Below, one piece after another: positions 35,574 to 42,658 of a stretch of 64,000 nt of DNA. Position 1 is the first letter of the stretch; each line of letters begins with the position of its first letter. This stretch comes from Protaetiibacter intestinalis (GTDB lineage Bacteria; Actinomycetota; Actinomycetes; Actinomycetales; Microbacteriaceae): assembly GCF_003627075.1 (NCBI RefSeq), contig NZ_CP032630.1, positions 2,046,001 through 2,110,000 of the forward strand, in the 5' to 3' direction. The notes beneath the pieces were generated by a model. It was given only the letters and a program-made list of their open reading frames with translations, was not told the DNA's origin and searched no databases. A program made the position numbers and the translations under genes.

Positions 35574-36899
35574 ATGAGCATCGACGACCCGATCCCCGAC
35601 CCGCTGCCGGGGAACGTCGCAACCATCGGCATCCAGGCCCGCAGGCTCGCCACGACGGCCGACGCCCTGCTCGACGCGATCACCGAGCTGCGCGCCCTCG
35701 CCTCCGAGCACATCACGATCAGCGAGGCCGCCGACGAGGTCCGCGAGAAGGCGAGCGAGGCGCGCGTCGACGCAGAGAAGGTCGAGTCCCGCTATCGTGG
35801 CGCGGCGGATGCCGTCTCCGGATACCGCACCGCCCTCGTCGCCGCCCAGCAGCGGGCCGATGCGGCGCGCGGCCGCATCGAGGCCAACAACGCGCAGGCG
35901 CGCTACTGGCGCCGACGCAAGGAACAGCTTCGCGAGACCATCTCGAACGGCGCCGGTGATCAGGAGACCGTCGAGGACTATCAGCAGGCCAGGGATCACG
36001 TCGCCCGCTACGACGCCGAGTACTTCGCCGCTCTGAAGGAGTACGACGCAGCCGTACAGGACAAGGACGACGCGGCCATCGCGGCGGCGAACGCCCTGCA
36101 GGCGGCCGCCGACGGATCCGGCCTCAACGACGGCTTCTGGGATCGGGCGGGTGCCGTACTCGAGTTCGTCTACGAGCTCGCGCAGCAGTACCTCGCGCCA
36201 CTCATCGAGAAGCTGCGGGCGATCCTCGAGATCCTCAAATCGATCGTCGACATCCTGTGCCTCATCGTCACGATCCTCGCGATCTTCCTTCCGTTCCTCG
36301 CTCCGCTCGCGGCCGCGCTCACGGTGATCTCGGTCGCGCTCGCGGCGGCCATCTTCCTCTGCTCGCTCGCGCTCGTCATCCTCGGACGCGAGTCGCTTGG
36401 CCGGCTGCTCGCCGACGCCATCAACGTCGCAGTCGGCATCGTCACGGCGAAGATGGGCGGCGTCAACGTCTTCAAGCCGGGCCCCGCGGTCTCGGGTGCC
36501 ATGCAGGCGTTCAGCAAGGCGGCGTGGGTCCAGGGCGCCGCCGAGGTGAAGCTCGCCTTCTCGTTCGCGACGGCGATCGAAGGCGGTCATACGGCCGAGG
36601 TGCTGGCCGGTTGCGCCCTCGACGTCGGCGGGGAGCTATTCTCGAAGGAGCTCGGCATCACGCTCGTGAGCGACTTCGGCCGCGGCGTGATCGACTCGGC
36701 GCTCGATGTGCGCTTCGACGCCTTCCCCGAGCCCGGCGAGTCCACCTGGTTCTCGGAAGGCGACCAGATGTGGAACTGGGACGTGGAGACCTGGGCTGTG
36801 CCCCTCGGCCAGGGCATCGTGTCCGGGATGACGGGCGGCGTCGCCGGCCCCGTGTTCGACGGGATCGCCGGTGTGCAGAGCCTGGTGGGTGCCGCGTGA
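35574..36899 (+). CDS. Putative T7SS effector with LXG-like helical N-terminus and hydrophobic core, cassette A
   Basis: 441 aa. Residues 1-185 are predicted long amphipathic helices rich in Ala/Glu/Arg (EVREKASEARVDAEKVESRYRG). Residues 216-275 are strongly hydrophobic, enough for two membrane spans (ILAIFLPFLAPLAAALTVIS). Residues 290-441 form a Gly/Ala-rich tail without a catalytic motif I recognise (FPEPGESTWFSEGDQMWNWD). Size and layout parallel the hydrolase effector at 38438, suggesting a pore-forming or membrane-acting secreted protein. The function is inferred from context only. The ATG start follows the upstream stop by 1 bp; the stop overlaps the next GTG. Confidence 0.7.
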   Translation: MSIDDPIPDPLPGNVATIGIQARRLATTADALLDAITELRALASEHITISEAADEVREKASEARVDAEKVESRYRGAADAVSGYRTALVAAQQRADAARGRIEANNAQARYWRRRKEQLRETISNGAGDQETVEDYQQARDHVARYDAEYFAALKEYDAAVQDKDDAAIAAANALQAAADGSGLNDGFWDRAGAVLEFVYELAQQYLAPLIEKLRAILEILKSIVDILCLIVTILAIFLPFLAPLAAALTVISVALAAAIFLCSLALVILGRESLGRLLADAINVAVGIVTAKMGGVNVFKPGPAVSGAMQAFSKAAWVQGAAEVKLAFSFATAIEGGHTAEVLAGCALDVGGELFSKELGITLVSDFGRGVIDSALDVRFDAFPEPGESTWFSEGDQMWNWDVETWAVPLGQGIVSGMTGGVAGPVFDGIAGVQSLVGAA

Positions 36900-37501
36900 G
36901 CCTCGACGTGACCCTGCCGAGTGAGTGGTGGCATCTCGGCGCGCCCATCGAGGACCCGCAGGCGATCATCGCCGCCCACCTCGCGACATCCGGTGCGACG
37001 TCCGCAGCCCAGGAGCGACTGCGGCACGGCCTCTCCGCGGTCCTCGACTACACCCATCGGCTCGGCGACGGACGCCGCACGAGCTTCGCGCTCGTCCGTG
37101 ACGTCGAACGCGGGCAGGTCGAGGCGCTCCTGAGTGCGCGCATCACGCGCGTGAGCGTCGATTTCGCCGAGAAGTACCACGCGGCGCTCGTGGAGGCGAC
37201 GGTGCCCGACGGCGTCGAGGTCGTGAACCAGCGCATCGAGCGCGCGACGCTGCCGACGGGGGAGGCGATCGTCGTGCATCACTTCGTGCTGCCACTGGAC
37301 GACGCCGGGCCCATGGTGCCGGCGATGGAGCGCTGCGTCGTCGCCCTGTTCCCGCCTGCCCCGGAGCCGACGATGGTCGAGTTCCTGTTCGCGACACAGA
37401 ACCTCGCCCTCTTCCCCGATCTCGTCGACTACGCGCTTGCCGTCGTATCGGGCGACAACCCCGGGGTTCCGGCGTCCTTCGAGCTGGAGGCGGCCTCGTG
37501 A
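36896..37501 (+). CDS. Conserved T7SS-associated protein (LP-x-x-W family), cassette A copy 1
   Basis: A 201-aa soluble protein without signal peptide, beginning VTLPSEWWHLG. Two other proteins in the locus (37498 and 40569) start with the same LPxxW pattern and share length and a late hydrophobic strand before an FD/LVD segment. The pattern resembles Mog1/PsbP-like (LpqN-type) folds. A chaperone role for secreted partners, like mycobacterial EspG, is possible but unproven. This copy is the most diverged of the three. Both ends overlap neighbours (GTGA). Confidence 0.65.
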   Translation: MSLDVTLPSEWWHLGAPIEDPQAIIAAHLATSGATSAAQERLRHGLSAVLDYTHRLGDGRRTSFALVRDVERGQVEALLSARITRVSVDFAEKYHAALVEATVPDGVEVVNQRIERATLPTGEAIVVHHFVLPLDDAGPMVPAMERCVVALFPPAPEPTMVEFLFATQNLALFPDLVDYALAVVSGDNPGVPASFELEAAS

Positions 37502-38133
37502 GCGCACCGCGGTTCATCCTTCCGGGGCAATGGGGTCGCGTGAACCTCACCAACGAGACGAGCATGCGCAAGTCGATCCGCCGGCTCACCGAGCAGGTGA
37601 CGGGGCGCAAGGAGGAGCTGGCCTCGACGCGCGCGGAGCTGCGCGACCGCTTCCTCAAGGCCGCTGAGGTCGCGCGTGAGGGGGGCGCGAGCGACCTCTA
37701 CACGGGTCTCAGCATCGCCCCCGGCATTCCCCTGCCTGCCTGGATCGCGGTCTTCGAGATGGAGATCGGCAGCACCGACTTCGCCGCCCTCGGCATCGAG
37801 AAGCTGCGCGAGGTGCTGGACGCCGCCGTCGGAGCCGCACCAGAGGGTGGCGAGACGTCGCGCGAGGACATCGCCTCGCCGACGCCGATCCACGCGGTCC
37901 GGCACACCTGGCGGCGAAGTCGGCTCGTCTCGGAGGGTGACGTCGAGCGCGAGTTCGATCTCATCGAGGCCGACTACTGGATCGCGGCTGCGGCACCGGC
38001 GCGGCTCGCCATGATCACCTTCACCACCGCGTACGCGGAGTACGAGGAGGAGATGCTCGAACTGTTCGATGCCGTCGTGTCCACGATCCGCTGGGAGGTC
38101 GCCGCGGACGTCCGAGAGGAGCAACGGTCATGA
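37498..38133 (+). CDS. Conserved T7SS-associated protein (LP-x-x-W family), cassette A copy 2
   Basis: A 211-aa cytoplasmic protein starting with FILPGQWGRVNL. The helical segment ELRDRFLKAAEVAREGGASDLYTGLSI corresponds to LTDRLQSAVESGAIALFVALEI of the protein at 40569. EADYWIAAAAP and MLELFDAVVSTIRWEV correspond to VDYWLTVPD and MLDLFDAIIEVSYWV. So these two are clear paralogues. The GTG start overlaps the previous stop; the stop overlaps the next ATG. Unknown function; proposed secretion chaperone. Confidence 0.7.
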   Translation: MSAPRFILPGQWGRVNLTNETSMRKSIRRLTEQVTGRKEELASTRAELRDRFLKAAEVAREGGASDLYTGLSIAPGIPLPAWIAVFEMEIGSTDFAALGIEKLREVLDAAVGAAPEGGETSREDIASPTPIHAVRHTWRRSRLVSEGDVEREFDLIEADYWIAAAAPARLAMITFTTAYAEYEEEMLELFDAVVSTIRWEVAADVREEQRS

Positions 38134-38441
38134 GCGATCTCGTGATCGACGACGAGGGGCTTGAGGAGCTCGAGACGCGGCTGCGTCGCGTACGCACCGA
38201 GTTCCAGAACGCCGAGAAGGGGGCGCGCCACGTCGCCGATCAGGTGGGTCACCCCGGGCTCGCGGACGTCGTGCGCCGCTTCGGCGAGAACTGGGATGTG
38301 CGCCGGGAGGAGCTCATCGAGGAACTCGGCGGACTCGTGGATGTCGTGCAGACGATCCGCGAGACACTCGACGAGCTCGACGCCGAGCTCGCAGCCTCGG
38401 TCCCCACAGGATCCGACGACTCGGAGGACACGGACGGATGA
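38130..38441 (+). CDS. WXG100-like small helical partner, cassette B
   Basis: A 103-aa helical protein, paralogue of the 35288 product (VGHPGLADVVRRFGENWDVRREEL against VGDARLADRIRGYSHGWAVHRGHI), with an acidic tail (GSDDSEDTDG). Immediately followed, with ATGA overlap, by the hydrolase effector, its probable partner. Confidence 0.75.
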   Translation: MSDLVIDDEGLEELETRLRRVRTEFQNAEKGARHVADQVGHPGLADVVRRFGENWDVRREELIEELGGLVDVVQTIRETLDELDAELAASVPTGSDDSEDTDG

Positions 38442-40114
38442 GCCTCGCCACACTTCCCGGCGACCCTGACGCGGTCGCCGCCGCGGGCAGCGGCTACGAG
38501 CACATCGCGGAGGCGATCGCTCGCAGCGTCGCCCGCCTGCGCGAGGTCACGGACGGTAGCGGTCGCGGGCATACGGTGACGGCGCTCGCGGAGCGGGCAG
38601 AGGGTGTCGCGGACAAACTCGGGAGGGCGAAGCCCCGCTATTCGACGACGGGCAGCGCATTACGCACCTACGCGGTCGCTCTGCGCGAGGCGCAGCGTTC
38701 TGCGGCGGGCGCCGCATCCGAGCAGAGCAGCCGTCAGGGCAGCCTGAACACTCACCGCTACCGGCTCGAGAACCTGATCGACGAGCGCCAGACCGCCATC
38801 ATGGCCGGCGACGCGCAGCATGCCGACGAGCTGCGGGACCGGATCGCCTACGAGACGCACCGCGTCAACGAACTCGACGGGGAGGTGCGCGAGGCCGAAC
38901 AGGCCTACCACCGGGCCGTCGAGTACCGCGACGCGGCCGCGCGCACGGCGATCGAGGCCATCTCGCCCGTGCTGGAGGACCTCAAGGACACCTTCGGTTC
39001 GGTCTTCCACGCCTGGGTCGATTCGCTACCGGGCTTCCTGCAGCAGATCGGCCGTTGGGTCGAGGCGATCCTCGTGCCGCTCATCACGGCGATACAGGAG
39101 GCGATCGCGACGATCGTGTCGCGAATCGGCTACCTGATCACCTTCGTGAGCCTGCTGGTGCAGGTGCTGCAGCACCTGCCACCCGAGATGTGGTTGGTGC
39201 TCCTCGCCGGCGTCGGACTCATCCTCTTCGGCGGGGTTGTCGGCGTCGTCCTCGGTTCGTTGATCATCGGCGTCCTCGGGGCGGTCGTCCTCCTGCTCAC
39301 CCAGTCGCTCGCGGCAGATCTCAACCAACCCACCCCCGTCATGACCCCCGTCAACAAGACACCGGTATCGCGTGAATCCGCTGAGGGCCGTGGCGACCGG
39401 TACGCCCAGGTCATGTCGGACGACAACGACCTGGACGAGCTCGGCGGCGCCGACATGACCGTCGTCGAGGTCATCGAGGTGCTCGACGAGAACGGCAACC
39501 GGATCGGCTGGCGCGTCATCCTGCCGAGCACTCAGGACTGGCAGGAGGCGGGGCCGATCGTCGGCAACGACCCGACGGGTGACAAGGGCGCGATGAACGA
39601 CTGGGGCTCGAACCTCGCGCTCATGCTGACCCCCGAGCAGCAGGCCGCGTACGAGCGCGCCGTCATCCAGGCGATGCAGAAGGCCGGGGTCGGTCCCGAC
39701 GACCCGGTGATGCTGTGCGGGTTCAGTCAGGGCGGCATCCTCGCCGGCAAGATGGCGGCCGATCCGAACTCGCCCTTCAACATCCAGGCGGTGTTCGCCG
39801 CGGGTGCGTCGATCGACGGCATGAAGATCCCCGACGATGTGGCCGTGCTCTCGCTGCAGCACACAGGAGATGTGGTTCCCATGCTCGATGGCCCGCTCTC
39901 GAACTCGAGCCACCGAGGCGACAACTGGTACACGTACTACGAGGATCCACCCGTCGCGACCGACCAGCCGCATAATGCCTTGCTGTACGGCGACACCGCC
40001 CGGAAGCTCGACGGCCTCGGCGACCCGCTCGTGCGCGAGATCATGGAAGAGCAGGACATGTTCTTCAGCCAGAACGAGCGGTCGACCCTCTACTCGGGCG
40101 CAGAGCCACGATGA
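38438..40114 (+). CDS. Putative T7SS effector: LXG-like helices, membrane segment, alpha/beta-hydrolase domain
   Basis: 558 aa. Residues 1-185 are coiled-coil-like helices. Residues 198-293 are hydrophobic with several potential spans. Residues about 340-545 form an alpha/beta-hydrolase domain: nucleophile elbow CGFSQGG (Ser430), then Asp478 in QHTGDVVP and His512 in DQPHNALLYGD, in the right order and spacing for a catalytic triad. A secreted lipase or esterase fits (compare the cutinase/PE-PPE folds and the firmicute T7SS lipase TslA). No signal peptide, as expected for T7SS cargo. Both junctions are ATGA overlaps. Target unknown. Confidence 0.8.
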   Translation: MSLATLPGDPDAVAAAGSGYEHIAEAIARSVARLREVTDGSGRGHTVTALAERAEGVADKLGRAKPRYSTTGSALRTYAVALREAQRSAAGAASEQSSRQGSLNTHRYRLENLIDERQTAIMAGDAQHADELRDRIAYETHRVNELDGEVREAEQAYHRAVEYRDAAARTAIEAISPVLEDLKDTFGSVFHAWVDSLPGFLQQIGRWVEAILVPLITAIQEAIATIVSRIGYLITFVSLLVQVLQHLPPEMWLVLLAGVGLILFGGVVGVVLGSLIIGVLGAVVLLLTQSLAADLNQPTPVMTPVNKTPVSRESAEGRGDRYAQVMSDDNDLDELGGADMTVVEVIEVLDENGNRIGWRVILPSTQDWQEAGPIVGNDPTGDKGAMNDWGSNLALMLTPEQQAAYERAVIQAMQKAGVGPDDPVMLCGFSQGGILAGKMAADPNSPFNIQAVFAAGASIDGMKIPDDVAVLSLQHTGDVVPMLDGPLSNSSHRGDNWYTYYEDPPVATDQPHNALLYGDTARKLDGLGDPLVREIMEEQDMFFSQNERSTLYSGAEPR

Positions 40115-40572
40115 CCCTCAACCCCTACGGACGTGTCGCGCAGGAGATCGCCCGCGCTCTCGGTGCACCACAGCCTGGCGGTGCACCTCTGCCCCCGTCC
40201 GAGCACCCTGTCGATCTCGCCGCCGTGGCCGCGGCACCGGATGCGAAGGTCCGCGTGCGGGCCTGGTCGACCGGTATCCCCGGATTCGGCGTACGAGTCG
40301 AGCTCGCGACCACCGTCGACGACGCGCGTCTCGCGCAGATCATCGACTCCGTGTTCGCGAGCGTGTGGCGCGCGTGCCCGAGGACGCCGGACGCGGTCTC
40401 CGTGGCGGTCGCGCGCAGGAGCGAGCTGCCCGCGATCGACGAGGTGCTCGACTATGCGGATCTGCACGTCCCTGCGGTGCTGCTCGGTCTCGCCGCCGAC
40501 GTGCGGCGTTTCGGCAACATCCGCCTCGAGCGCGCGGAGCTCGAGGCCCGGTACGGGGAGCGTGCGGAGTGA
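40111..40572 (+). CDS. Uncharacterised T7SS-locus protein, cytoplasmic relative of the 41946 lipoprotein
   Basis: A 153-aa soluble protein with no signal or catalytic motif. Its layout (a GFGVRVELATTVDDARLAQIIDSVF strand-helix, a central SVWRACPRTPDAV, a DYADLHVPAVLLGL helix and the ending LERAELEARYG) parallels the lipoprotein at 41946 (GLTMKVFLD, AAWSAVPYEPEG, DLTDVASRLGL, LKQAFLSARYG). It directly follows the hydrolase effector (ATGA), the place where an immunity or accessory protein would be expected. Function unknown. Confidence 0.65.
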   Translation: MTLNPYGRVAQEIARALGAPQPGGAPLPPSEHPVDLAAVAAAPDAKVRVRAWSTGIPGFGVRVELATTVDDARLAQIIDSVFASVWRACPRTPDAVSVAVARRSELPAIDEVLDYADLHVPAVLLGLAADVRRFGNIRLERAELEARYGERAE

Positions 40573-41213
40573 ACGAGACGATCGCCGAGACCACCTCAGA
40601 CGAGCGCCAGACGCTTCCTGAGTTGCGGTTCCGGCTGCCGGGGGCGTGGCAGCAGGTGCGCCTCGATGACCCGGAGACGGCGCGGGCCGACGTGAAGGCG
40701 CTCATCGAACGCCAGGTGGGGCGGCAGGACGAACGCGCGGCACTGCGCGGAGAACTGCGGGCGGCTCTGACCGATCGCCTTCAGTCTGCTGTCGAGAGCG
40801 GGGCGATCGCGCTGTTCGTCGCGCTCGAGATCGAGGGACTGCCGCTGTCGGCCTACTACACCGTCTATCTGCCGGCCCAGCCGATCTCGGGCGCGGTGGG
40901 CACCTCCGCCGATGCGGTCGCCGGGGTGTTCGAGACCGGACTGCGTCAGGCGGATCCGGGCGCCACCGTCGTGCGCGTCGCCTCCGAGGAGTCGATCGCG
41001 CTGCGCACCCACCGTCATCAGGCGGTCGACGTGCCGACGGAGGAGGGCGAGCCGCAGCGGCAGCTCGACACCCTCGTCGTCGACTACTGGCTCACGGTGC
41101 CCGACACGAAACGCGTCGTGTTGGTGAGCTTCGCCACCGCTCTCGGTGGGATCGAGGAGATCATGCTCGACCTCTTCGACGCCATCATCGAGGTGAGCTA
41201 CTGGGTCCGCTAG
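40569..41213 (+). CDS. Conserved T7SS-associated protein (LP-x-x-W family), cassette B
   Basis: A 214-aa cytoplasmic protein, paralogue of the 37498 product: FRLPGAWQQVRL start, LQSAVESGAIALFVALEIEG, VDYWLTVPDTKRVVLVSF and MLDLFDAIIEVSYWV. The N-terminal 20 residues are a polar extension. The GTG start overlaps the previous stop. Last member of cassette B. Proposed chaperone for the hydrolase effector; not demonstrated. Confidence 0.7.
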   Translation: MNETIAETTSDERQTLPELRFRLPGAWQQVRLDDPETARADVKALIERQVGRQDERAALRGELRAALTDRLQSAVESGAIALFVALEIEGLPLSAYYTVYLPAQPISGAVGTSADAVAGVFETGLRQADPGATVVRVASEESIALRTHRHQAVDVPTEEGEPQRQLDTLVVDYWLTVPDTKRVVLVSFATALGGIEEIMLDLFDAIIEVSYWVR

Positions 41214-41247
41214 CCTCAAACGGGGCGTTGGCCCACGGGAGGTGACG

Positions 41248-41949
41248 GTGGCGGACACGGACGACGACGGCTTCATCGGCATGCCGCCGGGCATCTTCGA
41301 CTCCGGCACCTTCAAGCTGCCGCCGAAGCCGGAACGCCCTCGCGTGGAGCGCGAGGAGATCGTCTTCGTTCCCACGACGCCCGGGATGCAGCCCGCCGTC
41401 CCGGAGCCCGAGTCCGTCTCCGCGGCGACCGGGCCCGCGGATGAGGGCCTCGCGGTGCAACCCCCGGCGGAGACGTTGTCGATCGAGACTCGGCGATCCT
41501 TTGCAGACCCGGCCGACTCACCGTATAGGGCACCGCTCGTCGCCGAGCCGGCCGCCGTCACCGCGGAGACCCCCGTCGTACTCGCATCAGCGCCGACCAC
41601 CCTGGCCGCCGCATCCCCGCCCACGCGCTGGCGGCTCTTGCTCGCGGACGGAACTGAGGTCGCCGTGAGCGGCACCGTGCTCATCGGGCGCAACCCGGCT
41701 CCGTTCGATGCATGGCCCGATGCCGCGTTGTCGCCCGTGGACGACACCACCCACTCGGTTTCCAAGACGCACGCCGCCTTCGAAGCAGACGACTCGGGGT
41801 TGTGGGTGCACGACCTCGACTCGACGAACGGTGTGTGGGTCGTACACGGCGAGGACGTGACAGAGGTCGTCCCCGGTCGCCGCGTCAACGTGCCCGACGG
41901 CTCGACCGTCGAACTGGGCGACTATGTGCTCGGGGTGCGACGCTCGTGA
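41248..41949 (+). CDS. FHA-domain protein, right end of the T7SS locus
   Basis: A 233-aa protein. The N-terminal 120 residues are acidic and Pro/Ala-rich and include two tyrosine/threonine-containing low-complexity parts. The C-terminal 100 residues are an FHA domain (VLIGRNPAP, HSVSKTHAAFE, DLDSTNGVWV, VELGDYVLGV). It is the closest relative of the protein at 14857. The start is the GTG at 41248, 6 nt after GGGAGG; an in-frame GTG at 41242 overlaps that site and is rejected. The stop overlaps the lipoprotein start. Confidence 0.8.
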   Translation: MADTDDDGFIGMPPGIFDSGTFKLPPKPERPRVEREEIVFVPTTPGMQPAVPEPESVSAATGPADEGLAVQPPAETLSIETRRSFADPADSPYRAPLVAEPAAVTAETPVVLASAPTTLAAASPPTRWRLLLADGTEVAVSGTVLIGRNPAPFDAWPDAALSPVDDTTHSVSKTHAAFEADDSGLWVHDLDSTNGVWVVHGEDVTEVVPGRRVNVPDGSTVELGDYVLGVRRS

Positions 41950-42518
41950 CGTCGCGTGGGGGGTGGAGCCGACGGGCGCGCTGGGTGAGCTCCGTGACAC
42001 GTCGACCCACGGGACGTCACGAACGACGATTCCTCGCGGTGGCGGCTGCCGTCGTGGCGATGTGCCTGGTCGCCTGCGCGCCGACGAGGCCCCCGCGTGC
42101 GGAGTCGGACGCAGCTGTCGTCGCCGCTGTGGAGGCCGTCCCGGGCGTGGACGGCGTTCTCCTCAGTCAGTACACGGCGGGGCTGTCCGGGTCGGGGCTC
42201 ACCATGAAGGTCTTCCTCGATGCGAACGGACAAGGGGACCTGGCAGCCGTCGCCGACGAGGTCATCGGGGCCGCATGGTCTGCCGTGCCGTACGAGCCGG
42301 AGGGGATCACGCTCCAGGCACTACCCGGCCCGCTGCCGGACGGCGCACGATTCGGCGACTCGTCGGACCCTGGCATCGACCTCACGGACGTCGCGTCCCG
42401 ACTCGGTCTTGAGAGCGACGACGACTCGGGATCGCACCTGGGCTCGGCCGGCACCTCGCTGCATCTGAAGCAGGCCTTCCTGTCAGCGCGATACGGCGCA
42501 TGGAACGATCCCGGCTGA
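41946..42518 (+). CDS. Lipoprotein at the end of the T7SS locus
   Basis: A 190-aa protein with a long basic N-terminus (RRARWVSSVTRRPTGRHERR), a hydrophobic helix and a lipobox LVAC at about residue 41, so it is a membrane-anchored extracytoplasmic protein. The mature part resembles the cytoplasmic protein at 40111. The lipoprotein/cytoplasmic pair could be two halves of an immunity or assembly function. GTG start overlapping the FHA stop. Last gene before leuCD. Confidence 0.75.
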   Translation: MTSRGGWSRRARWVSSVTRRPTGRHERRFLAVAAAVVAMCLVACAPTRPPRAESDAAVVAAVEAVPGVDGVLLSQYTAGLSGSGLTMKVFLDANGQGDLAAVADEVIGAAWSAVPYEPEGITLQALPGPLPDGARFGDSSDPGIDLTDVASRLGLESDDDSGSHLGSAGTSLHLKQAFLSARYGAWNDPG

Positions 42519-42537
42519 GGCGTTCGGCTTGCGGTGA

Positions 42538-42543
42538 TATCCT
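42538..42543 (+). promoter_or_regulatory. Leaderless-type -10 (TATCCT) for the leu leader peptide
   Basis: TATCCT is exactly 6 nt before the ATG of the leader peptide, so the message should begin with the peptide's start codon. Confidence 0.6.
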
Positions 42544-42549
42544 CGGGGG

Positions 42550-42594
42550 ATGCTCGTTCGGCGCCTCCTCCTTCGTCGCCGCGACGAGGCCTAG
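42550..42594 (+). CDS. leuL: Leucine-rich leader peptide of the leuCD attenuator
   Basis: A 14-codon frame, MLVRRLLLRRRDEA, with four leucine codons (CTC, CTC, CTC, CTT) and one valine. It sits 109 bp upstream of leuC between a promoter and mutually exclusive hairpins. This is the expected design of a branched-chain amino-acid attenuator: stalling at Leu codons 42565-42573 would cover the 5' arm of the downstream hairpin. Leucine leader peptides upstream of leu genes are known in actinobacteria. Confidence 0.75.
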   Translation: MLVRRLLLRRRDEA

Positions 42595-42615
42595 CCCCGG
42601 CCTCCCTCGTCGCGG
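42579..42615 (+). promoter_or_regulatory. leuCD attenuator hairpins
   Basis: Stem CCGCGACGAGG (42579-42589) with CCTCGTCGCGG (42605-42615), loop 15 nt. A competing stem pairs TTCGTCG (42572-42578) with CGACGAG (42582-42588). The two share sequence and cannot form together. No T-run follows the larger stem, so the effect may be Rho-type or on translation. Confidence 0.65.
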
Positions 42616-42658
42616 AGTCTCGCCGTGGGCCGACCCACTTCGTTGAAGGAACCCATCC

